Shown here in pieces: positions 1 through 8,412 of a stretch of 55,814 nt of DNA (positions within the stretch are counted from its first letter, which is position 1; every line of letters begins with the position of its first letter). Under the pieces are notes generated by a model, which ran no database searches, was not told the origin of the DNA, and was given only the letters and a program-made list of their open reading frames with translations. Location of the stretch: positions 1 to 55,814 of the forward strand of contig JAIOZY010000035.1 in assembly GCA_021740385.1 (NCBI GenBank), given 5' to 3'. The DNA is from Prolixibacteraceae bacterium. Its GTDB lineage: Bacteria; Bacteroidota; Bacteroidia; Bacteroidales; Prolixibacteraceae. The position numbers and the translations under genes were made by a program.

Positions 1-123
1 TATCGCTACGCTCATCGGGATTCCCTCTCCGTCAACTGACGGATCGGTCACTTCTCGCCCTAAGTTCTTTTTTGAGCTTGTAAGCAAAAATGAATGCCTT
101 ACCAATGTTGGAACTTTCTGCTG
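1..123 (-). other. Unresolved edge sequence downstream of tRNA-Gln
   Basis: On the minus strand the 41 codons from the end of tRNA-Gln to the window edge contain no stop, ending in residues GEGIPMSVAI at the edge. There is no visible start. The stretch also holds the short palindrome CCGTCA-AC-TGACGG at about 30-43. It could be the tail of a tRNA-adjacent reading frame, such as the GIY-YIG family seen at the other end of the window, or non-coding sequence that happens to be open. I cannot decide from 123 bases. Confidence 0.2.
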
Positions 124-196
124 TTGTCCTACCAGGGCTCGAACCTGGACTCTTCTGAACCAAAATCAGACGTGTTGCCAATTACACCATAGGACA
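124..196 (-). tRNA. tRNA-Gln (anticodon TTG)
   Basis: A full cloverleaf can be drawn: acceptor arms TGTCCTA/TAGGACA, a TCTGA/TCAGA anticodon stem around a 7-nt loop TTTTGGT (anticodon TTG, reads CAA), and a CCAGG/CCTGG T stem with a GTTCGAG-type loop. The discriminator base is A and CCA is not encoded. It is 73 nt long. Confidence 0.95.
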
Positions 197-344
197 ATAT
201 CGTTTGTTTCTTTCAAAACCGGGTGCAAATTTATAAAAAAAATTAAATAGCCAAGTTTATTGGTAATAAATTATGGGAAGGGATGTCAATACATAATGAT
301 TCACATAACTCTTCAAAAAAACGGTCACATTAAACATTGTTTGT

Positions 345-374
345 TTTGTGGTTTCCAAAAAATGTTTACTTTTG
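345..374 (+). promoter_or_regulatory. Bacteroidota-type promoter of tRNA-Phe
   Basis: TTTG at 345-348 and TACTTTTG at 367-374 are 18 nt apart and match the Bacteroidota -33 (TTTG) and -7 (TAnnTTTG) pattern. The predicted transcription start lies shortly before the tRNA 5' end at 396. Confidence 0.7.
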
Positions 375-395
375 TCGCCACAAAATTATGGTGTT

Positions 396-468
<73 letters not shown>

Positions 469-477
469 CACAAACAG

Positions 478-505
478 GGGGAAATAATTATTTCCCCTTT
501 TTTAT
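478..505 (+). terminator. Intrinsic terminator after tRNA-Phe
   Basis: A perfect 20-nt palindrome (GGGGAAATAA facing TTATTTCCCC) is followed directly by a T-rich run. It sits 9 nt beyond the tRNA. Confidence 0.8.
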
Positions 506-845
506 TTTTATAATACTGCAATTGTTTCAGGAAAAAAACGGCTCACTTTAAGATTGGGGTGGATTGAATTTATTGAGCAAAATTTTATAGGATAGAATGT
601 TCTTTAATTGTCCCTGATATTTGAATACCGATTGGCCTTAAAACTTTTGTTCCCCAGCTGGCGAATCGTGATTTAGGCCGTGCGAAGGTTTTTGAGCCTT
701 GTCCCGACGTACGTCGGGATGAAGGCCTGCCTGGCAAGGCAAGGTAAAACATAAAAGATCGACAATTGGAAATATTGATCCACCTGTTTTTTGAACTGAT
801 CCAAGAAAGATAAAGGGCGAGCCTTTTTATGTTTTGCGTTTTTGT
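506..845. repeat. Gene-free stretch with palindromic repeat debris
   Basis: No gene is visible. The stretch holds the perfect 18-nt palindrome TCCCGACGTACGTCGGGA (702-719), flanked by GAGCCTTG and a GCCTGCC/GGCAAGGC stem, and an outer pair AAAACATAAAA (about 746-756) facing TTTTATGTTTT (about 825-835). The palindrome core belongs to the same CCCGAY..RTCGGG class seen near 9.95, 11.54 and 55.5 kb, so this is probably the remnant of a dispersed repeat. Confidence 0.5.
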
Positions 846-876
846 TTGATTTTTTTTACAGATATGCGTATATTTG
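846..876 (+). promoter_or_regulatory. Promoter of the DUF4143 ATPase gene
   Basis: TTG (846-848) and TATATTTG (869-876) are 20 nt apart and fit the Bacteroidota promoter pattern. This places the transcript start near 882, so the gene must begin at the ATG at 896 and not at 842. The -7 box lies in the left arm of an imperfect inverted repeat (TGCGTATATTTGTAA, facing TTACATATATGCA just before the start), which could be an autoregulatory operator. Confidence 0.6.
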
Positions 877-895
877 TAATTATTTTTTTACATAT

Positions 896-2080
896 ATGCA
901 AAAAAGAGCCTTGTTTTATCAAATACTCCCTCAGTTATATCATAAAAATGCCATTGTAATAACCGGGATGAGACAGGTTGGAAAAACCACCCTGATGCGC
1001 CAGCTACATGACGTTTTTGAGGGCAGGAAGCTATGGTTCGATTTGGATAATCCACTGGATCAAATGGCATTTGAAAATGCAGACTATAATGCAATATACC
1101 GGCAATTGGCAAATATGGCCGGATTGACAAAAAGCGAAAAATTACTTGTTTGTATTGATGAAATACAAAACTTACCTGAAATCACATTAATAATCAAGTA
1201 CCTTATCGATCATTACCGTGTCAAATTTATCGTAACCGGCTCGTCAAATTATTATCTCCGGAATTTATTCCCCGAATCATTGAGTGGCAGAAAATTCCTT
1301 TACATATTACCTGTTTTAAACTATCGGGAATTTTTATTTTTCAATAATAAAATATCTGAGAATGAACTTTCTCAAAATATTAAAGTTGCTTTAAAACCAC
1401 GAACAAAAAGGGAAATAATTTTAACAGGTGAAACTTATGGCGAATACCTCGAATTTGGCGGATTCCCGGAAGTTGTAACCACAACCAACAGGGTAACAAA
1501 AAAACAAATTTTAAAAAACATCTTTGCATCATTTTTTGAAAAGGACATTAAGGTATTCACAGAACTAAAAAATGTCAGGGAACTTAGAGACCTGATTTTA
1601 TTGCTCGCTACCCGAAACGGGAATATTCTCGACATCACAAAATTATCATCGACCTTAGAAGTTAACAGGTTAAAAATATACAATTACCTTGAATTCCTCG
1701 AAGGAATCTTTTTCCTGCGGTTAATCCCAAAATATTCAAAAAGTATCGACCGAAGAGTGGCAGGGGGTAAAAAGGTTTACTTTTCCGATACCGGTTTGCT
1801 TAATCTGGTAGCTAATGTAACTGAAGGACAGTTACTCGAAACTGCAGTGGCCAACCAAATTGCGCATTACGGTGAAATCAGTTTTTACAATAAAAGGAAT
1901 AAAGCAGAGATTGATTTTATTTTAAACAAGGAAATTGCTTTTGAAGTAAAACAGAAAGCATTACATACCGATTACAAAAAACTTGAAAAATTGAGCAGAG
2001 AAATTGGCCTTAAAAAATATTTTTTGGTCAGCAACTCGTTTACGGATATTGATATCACAGTATACCCATGGTTTCTTTAG
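896..2080 (+). CDS. AAA ATPase with DUF4143 domain
   Basis: This is a 394-residue protein of the AAA_14/DUF4143 family, a group of P-loop ATPases very common in Bacteroidota genomes and of unknown cellular role. The Walker A motif GMRQVGKTT is at residues 24-32 and the Walker B motif LLVCIDEIQ at 83-91. The C-terminal third has the DUF4143 pattern, with KKVYFSDTGLLN followed by a nuclease-like stretch (AEIDFILN then AFEVKQK). That Asp/Glu-x-Lys arrangement resembles PD-(D/E)XK folds. The start at 896 is chosen because a promoter box covers 869-876. Its sequence is more AT-rich than the neighbouring dnaG and it has its own promoter, consistent with a mobile accessory gene. Function is unknown. 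Confidence 0.85.
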   Translation: MQKRALFYQILPQLYHKNAIVITGMRQVGKTTLMRQLHDVFEGRKLWFDLDNPLDQMAFENADYNAIYRQLANMAGLTKSEKLLVCIDEIQNLPEITLIIKYLIDHYRVKFIVTGSSNYYLRNLFPESLSGRKFLYILPVLNYREFLFFNNKISENELSQNIKVALKPRTKREIILTGETYGEYLEFGGFPEVVTTTNRVTKKQILKNIFASFFEKDIKVFTELKNVRELRDLILLLATRNGNILDITKLSSTLEVNRLKIYNYLEFLEGIFFLRLIPKYSKSIDRRVAGGKKVYFSDTGLLNLVANVTEGQLLETAVANQIAHYGEISFYNKRNKAEIDFILNKEIAFEVKQKALHTDYKKLEKLSREIGLKKYFLVSNSFTDIDITVYPWFL

Positions 2081-2200
2081 TTTTTAACCTATTTATTTTT
2101 CATAATTCAGGGGAGGCAATTATCGGGGACAAGCATTTACTTTATCCCAAATTGTTCATTTCATTCTCCCCTTACCCTCTTTTCTAAAATCTGAAATCGT

Positions 2201-2208
2201 TACATTTG
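2201..2208 (+). promoter_or_regulatory. -7 box directly before dnaG
   Basis: TACATTTG matches TAnnTTTG but ends only 4 nt before the dnaG ATG. No clear TTTG lies at the -33 distance. If it is active, the transcript would start at or next to the start codon. Confidence 0.35.
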
Positions 2209-2212
2209 TTGC

Positions 2213-4168
2213 ATGATTGACCAGGGAACTGTTGAACGGATTATTGAAGCGGCCGACATTGTGGATGTGGTGCAGGATTTTGTTACCCTGAAACGCCGGG
2301 GGGTGAACTACCTCGGGCTTTGCCCGTTCCACAACGAAAAAACCCCTTCGTTTACCGTTTCACCTGCCAAGCAAATTTATAAATGTTTCGGGTGTGGTAA
2401 AGGTGGAAGCTCGGTTAATTTCATCATGGAGCACGAGCACCTGTCGTATATTGAAGCGCTTAAATTCCTGGCAAAAAAATACCACATTGAAGTAGTTGAA
2501 GAAGAAGAGACCCCCGAGATGATCGCCCAGCGGAACATGCGCGAAAGCCTGATGATTGTTACCGCTTATGCCCGGGATTATTTTTTGAATTACCTGATGA
2601 ACGAGGCCGATGGCCGGAGCATTGGCTTAAGTTACTTCCGGGAACGTGGTTTCCGCGACGATATCATCAAAAAATTTGAGCTTGGTTACTGTCCCGATAA
2701 AAAAGACGCTTTTACGCAGGCGGCCCAAAAACAGGGATACAAAATGGAATTCCTCGAGGCAACCGGCCTTACCATTAAACGCGACGACTGGGTGCGCGAC
2801 CGCTTTGCGGGAAGGGTCATCTTCCCGTTCCACAATTTGGCCGGAAGGGTGATTGCTTTTGGTGGCCGTATTCTTAAAACCGACCCCAAAGCCGCCAAGT
2901 ACCTCAACTCACCCGAGTCGGAAATATACCACAAAAGCAAAAGCCTTTACGGCATTGCACAGGCCAAGAATGCCATCGCGCGAAACGATAAATGTTACCT
3001 GGTTGAAGGCTATACCGATGTACTTTCGCTTCACCAGGCCGGCATCGAAAACGTGGTAGCCTCATCGGGCACTTCACTCACCCCGGGGCAAATAAGGATG
3101 GTAAAGCGGTTTACACCGAACATCACCATCATTTACGATGGCGACCCGGCCGGAATTAAAGCCTCCATCCGGGGGATTGACATGGTGCTTGAAGAAGGCG
3201 TTAATGTAAAAGTTGTGCCCCTGCCCGATGGCGAAGACCCCGACTCGTTTGCCCGCTCAATGAATGCTACTTCGCTGCTCGATTACATCAAAGCAAACGA
3301 AACCGATTTTATCCGCTTTAAAACACAACTCCTTTTAAAAGAAGCCGATAAAGACCCTGTTGCCAGGGCACGGCTCATAAACGACATCGTGAGGTCAATT
3401 GCCATGATCCCCGACAACATTACCCGCTCGGTATACATCAGGGAATGTAGCCTGATGCTCGAAGTTTCGGAAGATTTGCTTTATGCCGAAGTGCGGAAAA
3501 TAAAATACAAGTCCACCGAGCAGCAAATCATTAAAGAAAAAAGGGAATCGATAAAGGCCGCTGCTGCTGCAAAAAACGAACCGGTAAAAATTGAACCAAA
3601 ACAAAACCCATGCGAAATTGAAGAAAAAGCGCTGCTCCGGTTACTTATTCGCTATTTTGACCACGAACTTTTCAAAGTGCAGAACGAAGAAACAAACCAG
3701 GAAGAATCGGTAAAAGTGGGAGAATACATCATTTCCGAATTGCAGCATGATAACCTGAGCTCGGTCGATCCGGTCATCCAACTCATTTTTGATGAATTAT
3801 CGGAAAATTACGACAAAGAATTTTTCGATCCAGAACGTCATTTTATTCAGCATGAAAATCAAGGCGTTAGCAGCCTTGTTAGCGGATTGCTTGTCGACAA
3901 ATACATCGAAAGCGTAATATGGAAACGAAAGGGTGCTTTTGTTGAAGATGAAGATGAAATACTACATCTGCTTGTTCCCAAACTGATTGAAGAATATAAA
4001 CTGCGCCATGTAAAATTGCTTATTTCCGAAATGATGAAAAAAATTGGGGAATTGCAGGGAAGCGATGATCTTGAGCAAATCCTTACACTTCAAAATACCA
4101 TTACCAACCTGAAGAAAGTAGAAAAAGACCTTTCGAAAAAGCTTGGGAAAAGGGCTGTAACATCTTAA
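2213..4168 (+). CDS. dnaG: DNA primase DnaG
   Basis: DnaG makes the RNA primers that start lagging-strand synthesis at the replication fork. This 651-residue protein has the usual domain order. The N-terminal CHC2 zinc finger has Cys37, His40, Cys58 and Cys61. The TOPRIM catalytic domain shows LVEGYTDVLSL near residue 265 and the acidic IYDGDPAG motif near 305. A C-terminal helicase-interaction region follows after a charged linker at about 440-470. The opening residues MIDQGTVERIIEAADIV match where DnaG normally starts, so the ATG at 2213 is secure. The next gene follows after 11 nt and is probably co-transcribed. Confidence 0.97.
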   Translation: MIDQGTVERIIEAADIVDVVQDFVTLKRRGVNYLGLCPFHNEKTPSFTVSPAKQIYKCFGCGKGGSSVNFIMEHEHLSYIEALKFLAKKYHIEVVEEEETPEMIAQRNMRESLMIVTAYARDYFLNYLMNEADGRSIGLSYFRERGFRDDIIKKFELGYCPDKKDAFTQAAQKQGYKMEFLEATGLTIKRDDWVRDRFAGRVIFPFHNLAGRVIAFGGRILKTDPKAAKYLNSPESEIYHKSKSLYGIAQAKNAIARNDKCYLVEGYTDVLSLHQAGIENVVASSGTSLTPGQIRMVKRFTPNITIIYDGDPAGIKASIRGIDMVLEEGVNVKVVPLPDGEDPDSFARSMNATSLLDYIKANETDFIRFKTQLLLKEADKDPVARARLINDIVRSIAMIPDNITRSVYIRECSLMLEVSEDLLYAEVRKIKYKSTEQQIIKEKRESIKAAAAAKNEPVKIEPKQNPCEIEEKALLRLLIRYFDHELFKVQNEETNQEESVKVGEYIISELQHDNLSSVDPVIQLIFDELSENYDKEFFDPERHFIQHENQGVSSLVSGLLVDKYIESVIWKRKGAFVEDEDEILHLLVPKLIEEYKLRHVKLLISEMMKKIGELQGSDDLEQILTLQNTITNLKKVEKDLSKKLGKRAVTS

Positions 4169-4179
4169 AACAGGAAATA

Positions 4180-4665
4180 ATGAGGACGCTAAAAATCACA
4201 AACCAACAGGAAATTGATGAAGTTATCCGGAGCTGCCGCACTTGTTTTCTCGGGTTGAGCGATGAAAACAATAAGCCGTACGTTATCCCTATGAACTTTG
4301 GGTACGATGGTCAATTTATTTATTTACACTCGGGGCAGGACGGGCGAAAATGGGATATCATGAAAATGAACCCCAAAGCATGCATCACCTTTTGCCTGGG
4401 CGAAGAACTGGCCTGGCAAAACGAAGAAGTAGCCTGCAGTTACCGTGTGAAATCGAAAACGGTTATTGCCGAAGGCATCATCGAATTTATTGACAACGAT
4501 GATGATAAAACTAAATCACTCGATGTGTTAATGGCACAATACAGCAAGGCAAAATTTAAATACAGCAAACCGGCTATAAAAAACGTGGGCGTGTACAGGT
4601 TGAAAATTGAAACAATGGAAGCCCGGAATTTTGGCGCAAAAGCCGTAACACCGTGGAACAGTTAA
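4180..4665 (+). CDS. Pyridoxamine 5'-phosphate oxidase-like flavoprotein
   Basis: The 161-residue protein has the split-barrel flavin-binding fold of the pyridoxamine-phosphate-oxidase-like (NimA-like) family. The N-terminal pattern 'LGLSDENNKPYVIPMNFGYDG' type core and the following 'IYLHSGQDGRKWDIMKMNPKACIT' type strand are typical of FMN-binding members that keep a His near residue 48. Members reduce or sense small molecules and are not true PNPOx enzymes. The gene follows dnaG by 11 nt. The substrate cannot be inferred. Confidence 0.8.
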   Translation: MRTLKITNQQEIDEVIRSCRTCFLGLSDENNKPYVIPMNFGYDGQFIYLHSGQDGRKWDIMKMNPKACITFCLGEELAWQNEEVACSYRVKSKTVIAEGIIEFIDNDDDKTKSLDVLMAQYSKAKFKYSKPAIKNVGVYRLKIETMEARNFGAKAVTPWNS

Positions 4666-4695
4666 ACCATTAAAATGTGGTAACACAAAAATATT

Positions 4696-5748
4696 TTGAC
4701 AGGAAAAATAAATAACGTTTTGGTTACCGGTGCTACCGGCATGGTTGGCGCAAGGCTGGTTTACGACCTTTTACAACAAGGCCATAAAGTAAGGGCACTG
4801 TTTCGCAACCGGGAACGGATCAAACAATTCAGGACCAACATCAGCTATTACACAACATTTGCCGATGAATTTTCAAAGCAAGTGGAATGGGTTGAAACCG
4901 ACATTTTGGATTACCCTTCACTTTTCGAAACCCTTCAGGATATTGATTTCGTTTATCATTGTGCTGCCATGGTTTCGTTTAAGTATTCGGAAAGAAATGC
5001 CATGTTCGAAACCAACATCAGGGGAACGGCAAACCTGGTAAATACCTGCCTCGAAATGGGCGTAAAAAAAATGTGCCATGTCAGTTCAATTGCCGCCCTG
5101 GGGCGTACCGAAGACGGTGAGTGGATTACCGAGGAGACTGCCTGGATACCCGAGAAAAAACACTCGGGTTACAGCATCAGCAAGTTTCACTCCGAGATGG
5201 AAATCTGGCGGGGCATTCACGAAGGGCTCGAAGCGGTAATTGTAAATCCGTCGGTGATACTGGGCCCGGGCGACTGGGACAACGGCAGTCCGGTGTTTTT
5301 CAAACAAATTCATCGGGGAATGCCATTTTATACGCGTGGAGGTACCGGTTTTGTCGATGTGCGTGATGTAACAAAAGCCATGCTTTTATTAACAAGCAGC
5401 AGCAACTGGGAAAAAACAAAAAACAACCGTTTCCTGATCAATTCAACCAACCACTCCTACCACCACCTTTTCGCATCAATAGCTGAAGCATTACATGTAA
5501 AACCTCCCCGTATACGGGTTACCAAACCAATGATGGAAATTGCCTGGCGGCTGGCTTTAATTGGCGGGTTAATCACGGGAAAGGATCCGCTCGTTACCCG
5601 CGACAGCGTTCAGGGGGCATGCAAGCGCACTTATTTCGACGGGGCAAAAATCAGCCGGCTATTCGGTTTCGAATACCGGCCCTTCGATGAAAGTATAAAC
5701 TACATTGCCGGAATATTCAGGGGCACACTTCCTCAAAAAAAGGGATAA
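4696..5748 (+). CDS. NAD-dependent epimerase/dehydratase (extended SDR)
   Basis: The 350-residue protein starts with a Rossmann nucleotide-binding motif (VTGATGMVGARL, residues 10-21) and carries the YxxxK catalytic pair in the form YSISK near residue 159, the extended short-chain dehydrogenase layout. Relatives act on nucleotide sugars, dihydroflavonol-like compounds or 3-beta-hydroxysteroid-like substrates. The start is a TTG at 4696, because the only upstream ATG in reach runs into a stop at once. It lies 30 nt after the previous gene on the same strand. The substrate is unknown. Confidence 0.85.
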   Translation: MTGKINNVLVTGATGMVGARLVYDLLQQGHKVRALFRNRERIKQFRTNISYYTTFADEFSKQVEWVETDILDYPSLFETLQDIDFVYHCAAMVSFKYSERNAMFETNIRGTANLVNTCLEMGVKKMCHVSSIAALGRTEDGEWITEETAWIPEKKHSGYSISKFHSEMEIWRGIHEGLEAVIVNPSVILGPGDWDNGSPVFFKQIHRGMPFYTRGGTGFVDVRDVTKAMLLLTSSSNWEKTKNNRFLINSTNHSYHHLFASIAEALHVKPPRIRVTKPMMEIAWRLALIGGLITGKDPLVTRDSVQGACKRTYFDGAKISRLFGFEYRPFDESINYIAGIFRGTLPQKKG

Positions 5749-5883
5749 CATCACTTCTGAAAAAAAACGTGTTCCGGCTTCGACTTCAATCCCTGCAACA
5801 ATTTCAACATAAGCCATCGCTTAACCCGGCTTACCGAACCCGATGCAAAAATCTACCCAACAATACGTTACACAAATATTAAA

Positions 5884-6027
5884 TTAGTTTTTACGGGTAT
5901 CCTTTTCACCCTTGTCTTCAATATACACCATTGACGGCTTTGGAATAAACCAATAATGTTCGCCGCTAAGGTTAGCAATTAGCACCCTTTTCAAAACTTC
6001 TACAAAATGTTGCAATTCACGTTTCAT
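5884..6027 (-). CDS. Small basic hypothetical protein
   Basis: A possible 47-residue protein beginning MKRELQHFVEVLKRVL and ending in a charged tail. The ATG at 6027 is preferred over upstream ATGs at 6051 and 6072 because a purine-rich stretch (AGGAAAGAG) precedes it. It lies alone between two convergent transcription units, and I do not recognise a family. The helical, charged composition looks protein-like, but the length gives little statistical support. Confidence 0.4.
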   Translation of the reverse strand: MKRELQHFVEVLKRVLIANLSGEHYWFIPKPSMVYIEDKGEKDTRKN

Positions 6028-6208
6028 TTTTCTCTTTCCTTTCTTATTCATTTTCTGAAATATTTTCACCAATAACGATGCAAATACTGTGCAAACACGC
6101 CAATTACCGGTTTTTCAGACCGGAATGTGTCCCAATTTGAGAAAACGGAAGGATTTTATTCCCGGTTTGGGACTGATTAAAGCGAAAAAGGGAATAATGC
6201 CGGGCAGG

Positions 6209-6440
6209 CTAATTGTAAGTCGAGCTTTCTTACCCAACAGTCGGACAAGAATGTTCAACCTACTTGTAAGTCGGGTATTCTTACCCGACAGTCGAACAGG
6301 AATGTCCAACCTACTTGTAAGTCGGGTTTTCTTACCCGACTACAGCCCTTCGGACAAGAAACAGCGTTCGGCGGAGCCAATGTCCGACTTACCTCAGTTT
6401 GTCGGACAGGAAACAGCGTTCGGCGGAACCAATGTCCGAA
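6209..6440. repeat. 51-bp tandem repeats with nested hairpins
   Basis: Three copies of a 51-bp unit start at 6209, 6260 and 6311, each opening CTA(A/C)TTGTAAGTCG. Each contains a hairpin (GTCGGGT..ACCCGAC in the second and third copies). The third copy runs into a second repeat: two copies 52 bp apart (from 6351 and 6403) with ends CGGACA and TGTCCG and a conserved core AACAGCGTTCGGCGGA. An open frame of about 120 codons crosses the array, but it is created by the repeat period (51 = 3 x 17) and is not considered a gene. Confidence 0.75.
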
Positions 6441-6443
6441 TTA

Positions 6444-7019
6444 CTATTTCCGGATAATATTAAATAATCCGGAATTGCCCAATTTAATGATGGTTGAGGG
6501 TTGAGCTTCCAAAAAATCATCCTGGCGGTATTTCACAACATAATCGACACCGGCTTTAATCGCTTCGCCTATCTCATCAAAGAAAGCCGGAGAAGGTTGC
6601 CCGCTAATATTGGCCGAAGTTGAAACAATGGGTTTTCTGAAACGCCTGATCAATTCACTTGTAAATGCTTCGCGGGTTATACGTATGCCTATGCTGCCGT
6701 CATCGGCAACCAGGTTAGGAGCGAGGTTTTTTGCATTGTCGTAAATTACTGTAGTTGGTTTTTCCGAGCACTCAATCAAATCCCAGGCAACCTCGGGCAT
6801 TTCAGCAATGTAGGACGGGATCATGTTTGGATTTTCGAGAAGCACGAGCATGCTTTTATGGTCTTCGCGCTGTTTCAGCTCATAAATCTTTTTAACGGCA
6901 TTTGCGTTTGCAGCATCGCACCCAATGCCCCAAATGGTATCGGTCGGGTATAAAATAATGCCCCCTTCACGGAGAGTTTCAAGTGCTTTCTTAATGTCTT
7001 CCTGAAAATCGGGCAACAT
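6444..7019 (-). CDS. Threonylcarbamoyl-AMP synthase (Sua5/YciO/YrdC family)
   Basis: The 191-residue protein has the single YrdC domain, with the family signature ILYPTDTIWGIGCDA at residues 21-35, the KQREDHKSMLVL strand, and SIGIRIT and STSANISGQPSP near residues 110 and 136. Such proteins make threonylcarbamoyl-AMP from threonine, bicarbonate and ATP for the t6A modification of tRNAs reading ANN codons. The length fits the short YrdC/TsaC form and not the longer Sua5 form. It lies 5 nt downstream of the decarboxylase gene and is probably co-transcribed with it. Confidence 0.88.
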   Translation of the reverse strand: MLPDFQEDIKKALETLREGGIILYPTDTIWGIGCDAANANAVKKIYELKQREDHKSMLVLLENPNMIPSYIAEMPEVAWDLIECSEKPTTVIYDNAKNLAPNLVADDGSIGIRITREAFTSELIRRFRKPIVSTSANISGQPSPAFFDEIGEAIKAGVDYVVKYRQDDFLEAQPSTIIKLGNSGLFNIIRK

Positions 7020-7024
7020 GGTGT

Positions 7025-8290
7025 TTACACTTCAAAGTTTTTCAGGCCGTCGAAATCGAGTGTGGCAAAGTAATCGTCGATGGTTTCCTTACGGCGGATT
7101 TGCACCACCTCGCCGTTTTCCCTCAGCAAGAGTTCAGCCGAGCGGGTTTTACCGTTGTAGTTGAAGCCCATTGAATGGCCATGGGCACCGGTATCGTGTA
7201 TTACCAGGATGTCGCCCACCTCTATTTCGGGCAACAAACGGTTTATGGCAAATTTGTCGTTGTTTTCGCATAGCGATCCGGTTACATCGTAAAGGTAGCG
7301 GGCCGACTGGTCTTCCTTGCCCATAACCGTAATGTGATGGTACGCTTTATAAATTGCCGGCCGCATCAGGTTGGCCATGCTGGAATCGAGCCCGACGTAT
7401 TTTTTGTAGGTTTCTTTCAGGTGCAGCACAGTTGACACCAAATAGCCGTAAGGTCCGGTTATCGCACGCCCCGACTCGAAAAATATTTTCAGCGGGTCGA
7501 GGCCGTTACCCACGATGTATTCCTCGTACAGCTCTTTAATACCGTCGCTTACGCGTTGCATATTAACCGGTTTGTGCTCTTTTTTATACGGAATACCAAT
7601 GCCGCCACCCAGGTTGGCAAATTCAAACCTGATGCCCAGTTCTTTATTCAAATCAACAATGGTATCGAAAATAATATCGGCCGTTTCGACAAAATAATCA
7701 GCATCCAGTTCGTTCGATGCTACCATGGTGTGAATACCAAAGCGCTTCACGCCCATTTCTTTCAGCTTTTTATAACCCTCGAAAAGCTGTTCGCGGGTAA
7801 AGCCGTATTTCGAATCTTCGGGATTGCCAATAATAACGTTGCCACCTTTTAATGCCCCGGGGTTGTACCTGAAACAAACCAATTCAGGAATACCAACGTG
7901 CTTGTCGAGGTAGTCGATGTGGGTAATATCGTCGAGGTTGATAATCGCGCCCAACTCAGCCGCCTTTTTGTATTCTTCGGCCGGTGTATCGTTCGAAGTA
8001 AACATGATCTCTTCGCCCCGCATACCTGCTTTTTCGGCTAAAACAAGTTCGGCCAGCGAACTGCAGTCGATACCAAATCCCTGGTTCCGCAACACCTTCA
8101 TCACGTATGGATTTGGCAAAGCTTTAATGGCATAATATTCTTTAAAACCATTGTTCCAATCGAAACTGTGCTTAAAATATTGCGCATATTCAACAATTCC
8201 CTTTTCATCGTAAATATGAAAGGGCGTTGGGTACTTTTCAATTATTTTCTCGAGTTGTTCTTTTGTAAATGGCAACGATTTGCTCTTCAT
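7025..8290 (-). CDS. lysA: Diaminopimelate decarboxylase-like PLP enzyme
   Basis: This 421-residue fold-type III decarboxylase should convert meso-diaminopimelate to lysine. The PLP lysine is Lys56 in EYYAIKALPNP. NLGGGIGIPY provides the phosphate-binding glycines, and CENNDKFA near residue 340 matches the conserved substrate and dimer-interface motif. One departure is the usual HIGS segment, which here reads GIHTMVASNE. This places the protein in a divergent branch, so activity on a related substrate is possible. It precedes the YrdC-type gene by 5 nt. The start at 8290 is an ATG. Confidence 0.75.
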   Translation of the reverse strand: MKSKSLPFTKEQLEKIIEKYPTPFHIYDEKGIVEYAQYFKHSFDWNNGFKEYYAIKALPNPYVMKVLRNQGFGIDCSSLAELVLAEKAGMRGEEIMFTSNDTPAEEYKKAAELGAIINLDDITHIDYLDKHVGIPELVCFRYNPGALKGGNVIIGNPEDSKYGFTREQLFEGYKKLKEMGVKRFGIHTMVASNELDADYFVETADIIFDTIVDLNKELGIRFEFANLGGGIGIPYKKEHKPVNMQRVSDGIKELYEEYIVGNGLDPLKIFFESGRAITGPYGYLVSTVLHLKETYKKYVGLDSSMANLMRPAIYKAYHHITVMGKEDQSARYLYDVTGSLCENNDKFAINRLLPEIEVGDILVIHDTGAHGHSMGFNYNGKTRSAELLLRENGEVVQIRRKETIDDYFATLDFDGLKNFEV

Positions 8291-8412
8291 AATTATTAAT
8301 TGCTTTAATTAACGGGAGTGCAAAGATAATAAAAATGCTGCATTGGAAAATTTGCTTCCGCAGCAGCATTTTGGTCAATATATCAGGGATTGGAAGTGAA
8401 TTTCGCTAATTT

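Noticed and set aside
842-895. N-terminal extension of the DUF4143 ATPase from the upstream ATG at 842
   Set aside because: It would include the -33/-7 promoter elements, and the family motifs begin right after the ATG at 896.
6209-6440. CRISPR array
   Set aside because: Only three units, no spacers of unique sequence between identical repeats, and no cas genes nearby.
6089-6457. Open frame of 122 codons across the 51-bp repeats
   Set aside because: The 51-bp period is a multiple of three, so an open frame follows from the repeat itself; the protein would be a repeat of VSRVFLPD-type units with no start signal.
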